Shown: positions 8,022 through 16,948 of the stretch, piece by piece
Position numbering within the stretch: the stretch's first letter is position 1
Layout of the letters: the number at the start of each line of letters is the position of its first letter
Origin: Paludibacteraceae bacterium
GTDB taxonomy: Bacteria; Bacteroidota; Bacteroidia; Bacteroidales; Paludibacteraceae
Direction of reading: 5' to 3'
DNA length: 26,547 nt
NCBI GenBank assembly: GCA_024400275.1
Contig: JAKSMY010000025.1
Coordinates: 1 to 26,547 of the forward strand
Program-made: the position numbers and the translations under genes
Notes under the pieces: generated by a model
The model's database searches: none
The model's input: the letters and a program-made list of their open reading frames with translations, nothing else
What the model was told of the DNA's origin: nothing

Positions 8022-8834
8022 ATGATAAATAGTACACAGATACCGTCTTTTTATGAGCCGTGCGTAATGGGTATATTGAATGTTACGCCGGATAGTTTTG
8101 CATGCCATTGCAGCACAATAGATGCCGTTGGCGTGCTGAACGAAATGCATAAATTAGTGTCGGCCGGTGCTACGATAATAGACGTAGGAGCTTGCTCCAC
8201 GCGCCCCGACGGAAAAGTGGCGGACGCGGATGAAGAGTGGCGGCGTTTACAAATAGCATTGGAGGCTATTCGTTCTGCTTATCCGGATGTGGTATTGTCG
8301 GTGGATACTTTTCGTGCTTCTGTCGCCAAGGAAGCCATAGAGCGATATGGGGTGAAGATAATCAATGATGTATCCGGCATGCAAGACAACGAAATGTTGC
8401 AGGTGGCGGCTCGCGCGTGCGTACCTTATATTCTCACGCACCCGCGCGAGGCATGTGCAGAATGGAACGGTCAAACAAATGTGGTGCAGGAGATGTTATC
8501 GTTCTTCGCTTTTCGTTTAGACCGGTTACATCGGGCAGGGGTGAGCGATGTGTGGATAGATCCGGGATTGGGATTTGGCAAGAGTCTGGAACAGAACTAC
8601 ACAATTATTCGCTGGCTGGCCGAATTGAAAGTTTTGCGGTGCCCGATTGCGGTAGGAGCCAGCCGAAAATCGATGGTGTATGATTTATTAGATCTTCATC
8701 CGTCAGAGGCATTGAACGGAACGACTGCCGTACATGTGTTGGCACTGATGAATGGGGCAGATATACTGAGAGTGCATGATGTAAAAGAGGCACAACAGGT
8801 GATTCGGATTATTCAACAATATAAGAAATGCTAA
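8022..8834 (+). CDS. folP: Dihydropteroate synthase
   Basis: Condenses dihydropterin pyrophosphate with p-aminobenzoate to make dihydropteroate in folate synthesis; the family is the sulfonamide target. The 270-residue product shows MGILNVTPDSF (residues 16-26), a STRP loop, SVDTFRA, IINDVSGM, the pterin-site WIDPGLGFGKS, ASRKSM and a closing RVHDV. Several normally firm positions differ: the loop after DSF reads ACHC instead of SDGG, the STRP loop reads GACSTRPD instead of GGESTRPG, and GFGKSLEQN replaces the more usual GFGKT..HN. The enzyme still looks intact. It is followed 11 bases later by cdaA, a pairing I recall from other Bacteroidota. Confidence 0.92.
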   Translation: MINSTQIPSFYEPCVMGILNVTPDSFACHCSTIDAVGVLNEMHKLVSAGATIIDVGACSTRPDGKVADADEEWRRLQIALEAIRSAYPDVVLSVDTFRASVAKEAIERYGVKIINDVSGMQDNEMLQVAARACVPYILTHPREACAEWNGQTNVVQEMLSFFAFRLDRLHRAGVSDVWIDPGLGFGKSLEQNYTIIRWLAELKVLRCPIAVGASRKSMVYDLLDLHPSEALNGTTAVHVLALMNGADILRVHDVKEAQQVIRIIQQYKKC

Positions 8835-8845
8835 AAACATAAATT

Positions 8846-9616
8846 ATGGAAGAATTTCTCTCTATCTTGACTTTTAGAAACGTTATTGATGTTCTACTGG
8901 TAATAGCCATAGCGTTTTATGCCTACCGTTTGCTCCGCAGAAGCGGTGCCGTCAATTTATTCTGGGGATTATTTATTTTTGTTGCCGTTTGGTTTTTGAC
9001 GGGGTATGTTTTTCACTTGGAACTGACAGGTGCTTTATTCAACCAGATAATTAGCGTAGGTGCTTTCGCTCTGATTGTCATCTTCCAGAATGAAATTCGT
9101 GCTTTTTTCTATAAAGTAGGTTCGCACATGGAAAAAGGTTTTCTGTTCGGCAGATTACTGCCCCAGCAGCAAACTACCCGTATTGTAAACCAGTTGGTAA
9201 AAGCGTTGAAAGATATGAGCAGGGACAAGACGGGGGCACTGATTGTGGTGACCAATCGTCAAGATTTGAGTGAGTACGCCGAGTCGGGTGAGTTATTGGA
9301 TGCTGCCTTGTCTGCCCGATTGATTGAGAATATCTTTTTTAAGAACTCGCCTTTGCACGACGGTGCGTTATTTATTACGAAAGGGCGTTTGCGTAGTGCC
9401 GCTTGTATATTGCCGGTATCTACGAATAAGGATATTCCGCTGCACTATGGTTTGCGCCATCGTGCGGCATTGGGACTGACAGAAACAACAGACGCAACCG
9501 CATTGGTTGTGTCTGAAGAAACGGGAACTATCTCGATAGCGTTGGGGGATAAGATACGCAGTTTGTCAGAGAGTGAGTTACAGGAAACCCTGACGCAACT
9601 ATTTGCTGCCATGTAA
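8846..9616 (+). CDS. cdaA: Membrane diadenylate cyclase (c-di-AMP synthase)
   Basis: Makes cyclic di-AMP from two ATP; in other bacteria this second messenger controls potassium and osmolyte uptake and cell-wall balance. The 256-residue product has three hydrophobic segments (about residues 10-30, 35-55 and 62-82) and then a DAC domain with DGA at 172-174 and RHR at 204-206, the two signature motifs, plus SEETGTIS near 223. This is the CdaA (DacA) layout. The gene is last in the folP operon. The usual Firmicutes partners cdaR and glmM are not here. It converges on the barrel gene with 16 bases between stops and no clear hairpin. Confidence 0.95.
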   Translation: MEEFLSILTFRNVIDVLLVIAIAFYAYRLLRRSGAVNLFWGLFIFVAVWFLTGYVFHLELTGALFNQIISVGAFALIVIFQNEIRAFFYKVGSHMEKGFLFGRLLPQQQTTRIVNQLVKALKDMSRDKTGALIVVTNRQDLSEYAESGELLDAALSARLIENIFFKNSPLHDGALFITKGRLRSAACILPVSTNKDIPLHYGLRHRAALGLTETTDATALVVSEETGTISIALGDKIRSLSESELQETLTQLFAAM

Positions 9617-9632
9617 CCTGCCTATCCAACCC

Positions 9633-10613
9633 TTATTTTTTAACTTTACGCGGAATAAACTTCAGGTCGGACTTACACAGAACGCACTCGCGCGGCTCAG
9701 GCAAATCGAAGAATGCCGTAAATTTAATGCCGACAAATAAGTTGTTGATTTTTCCTGCTATGTTGGACGATGCTGCATCTTTAAGCGATGCGGCATCTAT
9801 CATATCATATTGTGAAGGCGGAACATAAGCGGGAGCCATTGTCATAGGCTCGGTGGAACTTGCCTGGTTGATTTGGGTCAATCCGTAATCGGCAAACACG
9901 CTCAAGCGAAGATGTTTCTTGGAACGGAAACGATTGTAACCGGTACCCTTGATAATCTCACCTAAATAGCCGCCCATTTCAATTGAAAGAGCCAAGTCGG
10001 GCTTGAGCGTACAACGCATTTTGCCGGACATGGTGCGATTGTTGTAATACTGATACATCGGCATATTTTGCATCATGCCAATGACGCTGTTATAACCCTT
10101 AGTATCTACAGTAGCATCGCAAAAAGTCTGAACATTAATCAGGTATCCTGCTTTGAAGCCTGCCAGCATAAAGAAACGATTGGCCGTGAATCCCACCATA
10201 ATCGGAATCTGAATATTCAGGTTCAGGTATTTATCTTGCCGGTCAACCATACAATAATGGTAGTCCACTTTTTCTCCTGTGCCGCCACCATATAGCGGAT
10301 CCCAATCGAATTGATTATAAAGAACGCAATCGTTATCTTTTACTTTCACCGGATTGTAGAGCGCATTAACCCCTATTCCGACGTCAAACAAGAAATGCTC
10401 ACGTTGTAGTTCATAACCAAATCCAACACCTAAACCACCACCTATACTATTTTTCAACTCCGAATCCTTTACCAACCAAGCATCTGCTCCTAATTCTGTC
10501 CAAACACCCAAACGGTTGGTAACGGGTTTGTAATACTGACCGGCACATAAACACTGGGCAAATAAAAGGCCTCCCAAAACGGCTAATGTGCTATGTAAAA
10601 AGCATTTTTTCAC
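9633..10613 (-). CDS. Outer-membrane beta-barrel protein of unknown function
   Basis: The chosen start is a GTG at 10613, giving 326 residues with a signal peptide (KKCFLHSTLAVLGGLLFA, probable cleavage after CLCA). The frame stays open upstream to 10742, but that part covers the promoter and spells low-information sequence, so it is rejected. The mature protein has alternating hydrophobic strands and Gly/Tyr-rich turns (GGGLGVGFGYEL, FMLAGFKAGYLI, NLFVGIKFTAFF) typical of an 8- to 14-strand barrel. It ends past the last strand with a short tail containing C310-V-L-C313 and a basic end, which would lie in the periplasm. I do not recognise a specific family. It is monocistronic, with a perfect promoter at 10689-10717. 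Confidence 0.72.
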   Translation of the reverse strand: MKKCFLHSTLAVLGGLLFAQCLCAGQYYKPVTNRLGVWTELGADAWLVKDSELKNSIGGGLGVGFGYELQREHFLFDVGIGVNALYNPVKVKDNDCVLYNQFDWDPLYGGGTGEKVDYHYCMVDRQDKYLNLNIQIPIMVGFTANRFFMLAGFKAGYLINVQTFCDATVDTKGYNSVIGMMQNMPMYQYYNNRTMSGKMRCTLKPDLALSIEMGGYLGEIIKGTGYNRFRSKKHLRLSVFADYGLTQINQASSTEPMTMAPAYVPPSQYDMIDAASLKDAASSNIAGKINNLFVGIKFTAFFDLPEPRECVLCKSDLKFIPRKVKK

Positions 10614-10620
10614 GATAAAA

Positions 10621-10653
10621 TTTGTATTTATCAGATTTTTTCTGTAATTTTGC
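10621..10653 (+). promoter_or_regulatory. metG-feoB operon promoter
   Basis: TTTG at 10621-10624, a 20-base spacer and TAATTTTGC at 10645-10653. The start is expected near 10656-10660, leaving a leader of about 100 bases before metG. The transcript runs across the opposing barrel-gene promoter. Confidence 0.65.
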
Positions 10654-10688
10654 ACCACTTTTACGTGTGTGGCATCACCTTTGCCGCC

Positions 10689-10721
10689 GCAAAGGTACAA
10701 AAAAATATTTATATATGCAAA
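10689..10721 (-). promoter_or_regulatory. Promoter of the outer-membrane barrel gene
   Basis: On the minus strand a TTTG (10721-10718), a spacer of about 20 bases and TACCTTTGC (10697-10689), an exact TAnnTTTGC. Transcription should begin near 10682-10686, about 70 bases before the GTG at 10613. The start lies downstream (in plus coordinates) of the metG start, so the two RNAs overlap at their 5' ends. Confidence 0.68.
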
Positions 10722-10757
10722 TTTTTTTAAAAAAGTACACATTTTTTACCAATTATT

Positions 10758-12833
10758 ATGACTTTTAAGCGAACTTTAGTTACTTCGGCGTTGCCTTACG
10801 CCAATGGTCCGGTGCATATTGGGCACTTGGCCGGTGTGTATGTTCCGGCAGATATTTACGTGCGCTATCTGCGTATGAAGGGGGAGCCCGTATTATTTGT
10901 GGGTGGTAGTGACGAGCATGGCGTGCCCGTTACCATTCGTGCCCGAAAAGAAGGTATAACGACACAAGAAGTGGTGGATAGATATCATAATCTGATTAAG
11001 AAATCCTTTGAGGAATTTGGCATATCGTTTGATGTTTATTCCCGGACCACGAGCAAGATACACCATCAGTTTGCGAGTGATTATTTTCGTAAGTTGTACG
11101 ACAACGGCAAGTTTATCGAGCAAACGACGGAGCAGTTTTACGATCCGGAAACAGGGCATTTCTTAACGGATCGTAACATCCGAGGCGAGTGTCCTCATTG
11201 TCATGCTGCAGGTGCCTATGGTGACCAGTGTGAGAAATGCGGGTCCACCTTATCTCCGGAAGAGTTGATTAATCCGTATAATGCCGAAACGGGTAATGCG
11301 TTAGTGAAAAAGCCCACCAGCCATTGGTATTTGCCTCTGGACCAGTATCAAGAATGGTTGGAAAAATGGATATTGGAAAACCATAAGGAGTGGCGTAGCA
11401 ACGTATATGGCCAATGCAAATCGTGGTTGGACGGAGGTCTTAAGCCCCGTGCCGTGACGCGTGATTTGGAGTGGGGTATACCTGTTCCTGTAGAGGGCGC
11501 AGACGGCAAAGTGCTGTATGTGTGGTTTGATGCGCCTATCGGCTATATCAGCAATACGAAGGAGTTGTGCGATGCCAACCCCGACAAGTATGGTAAGTGG
11601 GAAACATGGTGGAAAGATTCGGAGACGCGGTTGATTCATTTTATCGGCAAAGACAATATCGTTTTTCACTGTATTGTTTTCCCGAGTATGCTGAAAGCCG
11701 ACGGCTCGTATATATTGCCGGATAACGTACCGAGTAACGAGTTCTTGAATTTGGAGGGAGATAAAATCTCCACTTCGCGTAATTGGGCAGTATGGTTGAA
11801 TGAGTATTTGGAAGATTTTCCCGGCAAACAGGACGTGTTGCGCTATGTGCTAACTGCCAACGCTCCGGAAACGAAAGACAATGATTTCACTTGGGCGGAT
11901 TTTCAAGCTCGCAACAACAACGAGTTGGTTGCCATTTACGGTAATTTTATCAATCGTGCATTGGTGCTGACCAATAAATATTTTGATGGCAAAGTACCGG
12001 CGGCCGGAGCGATGACCGATTATGACCAAGCCACGATAGACGAGATGAAGCAGTCGATTGCGGAGATGACCCGTCTATTGGATGCTTTCCGTTTCCGTGA
12101 TGCCCAGAAAGAGGCAATGAACCTAGCAAGAATAGGCAATAAATACTTGGCGGATATGGAGCCTTGGAAGACAGCCAAGACGGATATGGCCCGTACGGCT
12201 ACCGTGCTCAATCTTAGTCTTCAAATAGCTGCCAATTTGGAAATAGCTTTTCGTCCATTTTTGCCCTTCTCATCAGCCAAGTTGCGTGATATGCTTAATC
12301 TGCCGGAGTTGAATATAGCACATTTAGGCTGTTTCCAATTGTTAGAAAACGGACATTCGTTAGGTGAGGTAAGTTTGCTATTCGAGAAGATAGAAGATGA
12401 ACCGATTCAACGGCAGTTGGCTCGCTTGGAGAATATCAAGAAGGAGAACGAGGCAAAAGCCAAAGAAGAAGAGATGAATAATTGGAAACCGACGGTGATC
12501 AAGTCCAATACATCGATTGACGATTTTGACAAGGTAGATATTCGTGTGGCTACTGTGTTGGATTGCCAACCGGTAAAGAAATCAGAGCGTTTGCTTCAAT
12601 TCCGGTTAGACGACGGAATGGGCGGACGTACGATATTAAGCGGTATAGCACAAAGTTATCCCGACCCCTCTGTTTTGATAGGTAAGCAAGTACTGTTTAT
12701 CGCCAATTTCCCTCCCCGCAAGATGATGGGAATAGAAAGCGAGGGTATGATTCTGAGTGCCGTTAATGCAGATGGCAAGTTGGTGGTAACAACCGTTAGT
12801 GCAGAAGTTAAACCCGGATGTCAGGTAGGCTAA
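10758..12833 (+). CDS. metG: Methionyl-tRNA synthetase
   Basis: Charges tRNA-Met with methionine. The 691-residue product is the long form: a catalytic Rossmann domain with the HIGH motif at 20-23, a zinc knuckle with two CxxC pairs (CPHC and CEKC, near residues 136-156), the KMSKS loop as KISTS near residue 335, an anticodon-binding helical domain, a charged linker ([12 protein letters not shown]), and a C-terminal EMAP/Trbp-like tRNA-binding domain ([14 protein letters not shown] to the end) that dimerises the protein. It heads a transcript that continues into feoB 6 bases later. The start ATG is the first after the promoter and immediately gives the conserved [18 protein letters not shown]. 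Confidence 0.97.
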   Translation: MTFKRTLVTSALPYANGPVHIGHLAGVYVPADIYVRYLRMKGEPVLFVGGSDEHGVPVTIRARKEGITTQEVVDRYHNLIKKSFEEFGISFDVYSRTTSKIHHQFASDYFRKLYDNGKFIEQTTEQFYDPETGHFLTDRNIRGECPHCHAAGAYGDQCEKCGSTLSPEELINPYNAETGNALVKKPTSHWYLPLDQYQEWLEKWILENHKEWRSNVYGQCKSWLDGGLKPRAVTRDLEWGIPVPVEGADGKVLYVWFDAPIGYISNTKELCDANPDKYGKWETWWKDSETRLIHFIGKDNIVFHCIVFPSMLKADGSYILPDNVPSNEFLNLEGDKISTSRNWAVWLNEYLEDFPGKQDVLRYVLTANAPETKDNDFTWADFQARNNNELVAIYGNFINRALVLTNKYFDGKVPAAGAMTDYDQATIDEMKQSIAEMTRLLDAFRFRDAQKEAMNLARIGNKYLADMEPWKTAKTDMARTATVLNLSLQIAANLEIAFRPFLPFSSAKLRDMLNLPELNIAHLGCFQLLENGHSLGEVSLLFEKIEDEPIQRQLARLENIKKENEAKAKEEEMNNWKPTVIKSNTSIDDFDKVDIRVATVLDCQPVKKSERLLQFRLDDGMGGRTILSGIAQSYPDPSVLIGKQVLFIANFPPRKMMGIESEGMILSAVNADGKLVVTTVSAEVKPGCQVG

Positions 12834-12839
12834 TAACAG

Positions 12840-14528
12840 GTGGGTGCCATTCAACATATTGAGGTAGCATTAGTAGGAAGTGCAAAAAGCGGTAAATCGG
12901 CCTTGATAGCAGAAATGCAGAAAGCTGCCGATTTATTGCAAGGTATGGCTATTTCTTTTGATGAGCATCACTCGCACGAGGAGATGGATTGTGAGCACCA
13001 TGATGTAGTGCTTCAAGTGGTAGATGCGATGAACCTTGAGCAGAGTTTGATGCTGACCCCCTCGTTTGTGGACCATCGCCACCCGTTGGTATTGGCAATC
13101 AATCGTTATGATTTGTTACTTCAAACGCATCACTCCTTACGTTTGGATCGTTTTAAGGAATTGATAGGCGTGCCGGTAGTTACCGTATCTTCAGTAACCG
13201 GTGAGGGGGTACAGGATGTGTTGGAGGCTATTGTAGGTGCGTACCAATCCGATATGACCAACTGGACTTGTCATCCTGTCGTACACAGTTGGGAGCAGAA
13301 AGATGAGGAAGCCTATAGAGCGTACGTACAGGGATTGTTGCATGAAACCTTGGTACACCCCCGGCTGGATAAGCACACGTTACTGGAAAAAGTAAATGCC
13401 GTATTAACGAATAGTTGGAGCGGTATTCCTGTTCTGATAGTTATCCTGTCTTTTGTTTTTTGGGCAACTTTTGCGATAGGTGAGCCGTTGCAGAACCTCT
13501 TTCAGACAGGTGTTAATTCACTGCATACATGGATTGTGGATACTTTCCCGGACGGGTGGTTACGCAGTTTGACGGCTGACGGAATAGTATTGGGAGTAGG
13601 GTCGTTGCTGACGGCGTTACCCAATATTATTATCCTGTTTTTCTTCTTGAGTTTGATGGAAGATACGGGCTATATGTCGCGTGTTGCTTATTTGATGGAT
13701 GGCGTGATGCATAAGATAGGTTTGCACGGCAGGTCTTTTATTCCGATGTTAATGGGTTTTGACTGTAATGTGCCGGCTATTATAGCAGCGCGAGATATTC
13801 AGAATCCTAAAGACAGAGCGTTGACGGTGCTGATGGTTCCGTTTATGTCTTGTTCTGCGCGATTGCCGGTGTATATTCTGTTTATATCGGTTTTTTTCCC
13901 CCGTCATAAAGCTTTGGTGCTGGGCTCTCTTTATTTATTGGGGGTGGCACTGAGTTTTGTTTTCGCGCTTATTATGCAACGGACCAAATGGTTTAGGCAT
14001 CAGTCTGCTCATATCATCAATGAGTTGCCGGATTTCAAGATACCCTCGTGGCATAGTATGTTGGGGCATATATGGTTTCGTATTAAGGATTTCTTACAAA
14101 AAATATCCACAGTGGTGTTGTGCGCCTCTGTTATTATATGGGCGTTAGAGTTCTTTCCGGCAGGAGATTTGAATCATTTGGACTCATCTTGGTTGGCGGG
14201 TATAGGCAAGTTGATTGAGCCGCTGATGCGTCCGTTGGGATTTGATTGGAAGATGTCGGTTTGTTTACTGACAGGATTACCTGCCAAAGAGGCTATTGTA
14301 TCAACGATTTCGATACTCTACGAAGGCGATTTGACATCAGTAGGCTTTACTTATGTTAGCGCGTATGCCTTTCTTGTGTTTACATTGCTGTATTTCCCGT
14401 GCGTTGCCACTATATCCACCATTCGTAAAGAAATAGGTTGGCATTGGTCCGCCTTTACGGTTGTACATTCCGTATTGTTGGCTTGGATAATTGCTTTTGC
14501 GGTAACTATGATAGGAACGATTTTGTAA
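12840..14528 (+). CDS. feoB: Compact FeoB-type ferrous iron transporter with degenerate GTPase domain
   Basis: FeoB moves Fe2+ across the inner membrane. The frame starts with a GTG at 12840, 6 bases after metG. The 562-residue product is well below the usual 700 or more. The P-loop GSAKSGKS is at 13-20, VVDAMNLEQS near 61, a G4-like NRYD (consensus NxxD) near 88, and a G5-like SSVTGEG. The G2 threonine and the G3 DxxG motif are missing; in their place is the acidic/His-rich DEHHSHEEMDCEHHD (41-55). The membrane part looks complete, with both gate regions: GYMSRVAYLMDG, MGFDCNVPAI, MSCSARLPVY, GLPAKEAIVS and FPCVATISTIRKE near the end. No FeoA is fused or adjacent. The stop overlaps the next gene by one base (TAATG). 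Nucleotide control is probably altered; transport could remain. Confidence 0.88.
   Translation: MGAIQHIEVALVGSAKSGKSALIAEMQKAADLLQGMAISFDEHHSHEEMDCEHHDVVLQVVDAMNLEQSLMLTPSFVDHRHPLVLAINRYDLLLQTHHSLRLDRFKELIGVPVVTVSSVTGEGVQDVLEAIVGAYQSDMTNWTCHPVVHSWEQKDEEAYRAYVQGLLHETLVHPRLDKHTLLEKVNAVLTNSWSGIPVLIVILSFVFWATFAIGEPLQNLFQTGVNSLHTWIVDTFPDGWLRSLTADGIVLGVGSLLTALPNIIILFFFLSLMEDTGYMSRVAYLMDGVMHKIGLHGRSFIPMLMGFDCNVPAIIAARDIQNPKDRALTVLMVPFMSCSARLPVYILFISVFFPRHKALVLGSLYLLGVALSFVFALIMQRTKWFRHQSAHIINELPDFKIPSWHSMLGHIWFRIKDFLQKISTVVLCASVIIWALEFFPAGDLNHLDSSWLAGIGKLIEPLMRPLGFDWKMSVCLLTGLPAKEAIVSTISILYEGDLTSVGFTYVSAYAFLVFTLLYFPCVATISTIRKEIGWHWSAFTVVHSVLLAWIIAFAVTMIGTIL
12960..13004 (+). other. His/Asp/Glu/Cys-rich segment in FeoB
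   Basis: Codes for residues 41-55 of FeoB: fifteen residues with five His, one Cys and seven acidic residues. It sits where the switch I and switch II (G2/G3) regions of the FeoB GTPase normally lie. By composition it could bind a metal ion; this is inference. Confidence 0.6.
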
Positions 14529-16945
14529 TGTTGGAACGTATCATTGTCATAGGACTTATCGTATTGGCACTCGTGGGATTGGTTTATTTTTTATACCGCC
14601 AATTATGTCATTCAACGCCCGACCAATGTAAAGATTGTGCGTTACGCTCTATATGCAAACGGGCACTGACTCTGTGGATGCTATTTTTACCGGGTGTTGT
14701 TTGGGCACATTTGCAAGGAGCCGTTTTAGATGATACGGGTGAACCTTTGGCGGGTGCGAATATCTATTGGGCAGGTACTACAATAGGAACGACAACCGAT
14801 GAGCAAGGAACCTTTGAGATTGAACCCATCCGTCAAACCAAACAATTGGTGACATCTTATTTGGGGTATCGCAATGATACGACTTTGGTGACTAACCATG
14901 ATTTTATTAAAGTTGTGTTGGTGCCTGACGGTGTGTTGGACGAGGTGGTAGTGATGCAACGTAAGATGGACGTTTTGCGTTCCCGTTTTTCCGCTTTTGA
15001 CATAGAAACGATTGGAAGCGGCGAGTTGTGCAGGTTAGCCTGTTGTAATCTTTCTGAGGCTTTTGAAACGAATGCTTCGGTTGACGTGTCCTATTCCGAT
15101 GCAGCCACCGGCATGAAGCAGATAAAGATGTTGGGCTTGAACGGCACATACATTCAGTTATTGAATGAGAATTGCCCGGCTGCTCATGGGTTAGGCCAGT
15201 CTTTTGGAATGGAATATATCCCGGGAACGTGGATACAGTCGGTACAAATCAGCAAGGGCACATCTTCTGTGTTGAACGGTTATGAAGCGATTGCCGGTCA
15301 GATTAACGTGGAGTATCTGAAACCCCAGACGCAGGATCCTATTGAGGTTGATGTACTTTTGAATACCGATTTAGCCGCTGCCGTTGATGTGACCGGAGGT
15401 TGGGATATACCTGTTCCTAAGGACCCTATGTTAGGGGTATTGTCCACCGGTTTGCTGGCGCATTACCAAAACAGTTTATTGGAAACAGATGATAATAAAG
15501 ACGGCTTTTTGGATATGCCAACCTATCATACGCTTAATCTGTTGAATCGTTGGTACTACAAGAACGATAATTACTCCTTGCAGCTTCTTGTTCGCGGAAC
15601 GTATGACGAGCGTCACGGAGGGCAGCGTAAGGTACATATACCGAGTCCGTATTTGCTGGATCTGCGTACCGGCCGCATAGATGGTTTTATGAAACATGGT
15701 GTCCTGTTGGACGAAGAAACCGGTATGTCGTTAGGTATTGTGGCTGCCGCTTCGTATCACGACCAATACAACCAATATGGCAATCGGTTGTGGAAAGCCT
15801 CTCAAGTAAACGGTTATTTGAATGTTATTTTTCAGAACACGTGGGAAGGCGGACCCATATTAGGCGGTGATACGGACAACGACCACCAATTGTCGGCAGG
15901 TATAAGTCTTAATTATGATCAATATAAGGAGGATTTGACCTTGTTGTCCAAATTTAACATGAATCGCACAGAAGTTACTCCCGGCCTATTTGCCGAATAC
16001 ACGTATAAGATAGAGGATATGTTTTCGATGGTAGCGGGTTTGCGAGCAGATTGGTCCTCGCGTTATGGCATTTTCTGCACGCCCCGGTTGAATGTGCGCT
16101 ATTCGCCTTGGGAGTGGTGGACTATACGGGCCTCTGTCGGCATCGGGTACCGCAGCCCGAATATTATTGCCGATAATGCTCAATATCTGCCGTCTAATCG
16201 TGAGTGGACCTACTTGGGAAAGAATTTGTCAGATGCTGATTGGGGGCAAGAACGTAGTATGAACACGGGTGCTACGATGACATTTGATATTCCTATTCGC
16301 AATCGTACATTACAAGTGACGGCGGAGTATTACTATACCCGTTTTACAGATGCTGTTATTGTTGATTTGGACAGGGATCGTCATACTGTTTCTTTCTATA
16401 ACCTATGCGATGTGCCGGGGGCGCAATCGTTCAGCCATAGTGCCCAGTTGGAGGCCTCAATGGAGATTCTTTCCGGCTGGACGATGACGGCAGCCTTCCG
16501 CTATACCGATGTTCGTCAAACCACATACAATGCTGCGGCTAAGATGTATCAGTTGCGTGAAAAAGCTCTTCAGAGCCGGTTTAAAGGCGTGATAACTACC
16601 GGTTATAAAACGCCGAATAACTCGTGGCAGTTTGATGTGACGGCTCAATTTAACGGCCCCGGTCGTTTATATGACGGTTTAGACTCCCGCTATTATTCGT
16701 GGTATCCGCAGTTGATGGCACAGATTACGAAGAACTTCCGTCACAACGTGACGGTTTACGTAGGGGCTGAGAACATGACTAATTATACGCAAAATCACCC
16801 TGTGTTGGGTGATTGTACGCCGGAGGGTATCATCGATACATCTTCTCCAGATTTTGATGCGTCCACTGTTTGGGCACCCTTGACAGGGTGGCAGATTTAC
16901 TGCGGTTTGCGATGGAATCTTGACCGACCGAACAAAACCGAATAG
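14528..16945 (+). CDS. TonB-dependent receptor fused to an N-terminal FeoB-associated-like Cys-rich membrane segment
   Basis: An 805-residue product whose ATG overlaps the feoB stop (TAATG). Residues 5-24 are a transmembrane helix, followed by a Cys-rich stretch (C27, C34, C37, C43) and Arg/Lys. This is the layout of small FeoB-associated Cys-rich proteins, which often follow feoB as separate genes. Without a stop, a second hydrophobic segment follows (about 46-60, LFLPGVVWA) that looks like a signal peptide cleaved before HLQG. Then come a carboxypeptidase-like domain (about 61-140), a plug domain (LACCNLSEAFETN, SYSDAATGMKQIKMLGLNG, VQISKGTSSVLNGYEAIAGQINVEY) and a 22-strand-type barrel ending GWQIYCGLRWNL. 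The receptor takes up an unknown ligand, plausibly iron- or metal-related given feoB. A start at Met51 would leave a ten-residue signal peptide without positive charge, so the fusion reading is preferred. Confidence 0.85.
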   Translation: MLERIIVIGLIVLALVGLVYFLYRQLCHSTPDQCKDCALRSICKRALTLWMLFLPGVVWAHLQGAVLDDTGEPLAGANIYWAGTTIGTTTDEQGTFEIEPIRQTKQLVTSYLGYRNDTTLVTNHDFIKVVLVPDGVLDEVVVMQRKMDVLRSRFSAFDIETIGSGELCRLACCNLSEAFETNASVDVSYSDAATGMKQIKMLGLNGTYIQLLNENCPAAHGLGQSFGMEYIPGTWIQSVQISKGTSSVLNGYEAIAGQINVEYLKPQTQDPIEVDVLLNTDLAAAVDVTGGWDIPVPKDPMLGVLSTGLLAHYQNSLLETDDNKDGFLDMPTYHTLNLLNRWYYKNDNYSLQLLVRGTYDERHGGQRKVHIPSPYLLDLRTGRIDGFMKHGVLLDEETGMSLGIVAAASYHDQYNQYGNRLWKASQVNGYLNVIFQNTWEGGPILGGDTDNDHQLSAGISLNYDQYKEDLTLLSKFNMNRTEVTPGLFAEYTYKIEDMFSMVAGLRADWSSRYGIFCTPRLNVRYSPWEWWTIRASVGIGYRSPNIIADNAQYLPSNREWTYLGKNLSDADWGQERSMNTGATMTFDIPIRNRTLQVTAEYYYTRFTDAVIVDLDRDRHTVSFYNLCDVPGAQSFSHSAQLEASMEILSGWTMTAAFRYTDVRQTTYNAAAKMYQLREKALQSRFKGVITTGYKTPNNSWQFDVTAQFNGPGRLYDGLDSRYYSWYPQLMAQITKNFRHNVTVYVGAENMTNYTQNHPVLGDCTPEGIIDTSSPDFDASTVWAPLTGWQIYCGLRWNLDRPNKTE

Positions 16946-16948
16946 TTT

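Noticed and set aside
9617..9632. Terminator between cdaA and the barrel gene
   Set aside because: Only 16 bases and no stem; the T-rich stretch alone is not enough.
10614..10742. N-terminal extension of the barrel gene
   Set aside because: It translates the promoter and leader; a signal peptide begins properly at the GTG at 10613.
12840..14528. feoB as a pseudogene
   Set aside because: The frame is intact, the membrane gates are complete and it is tightly coupled to its neighbours.
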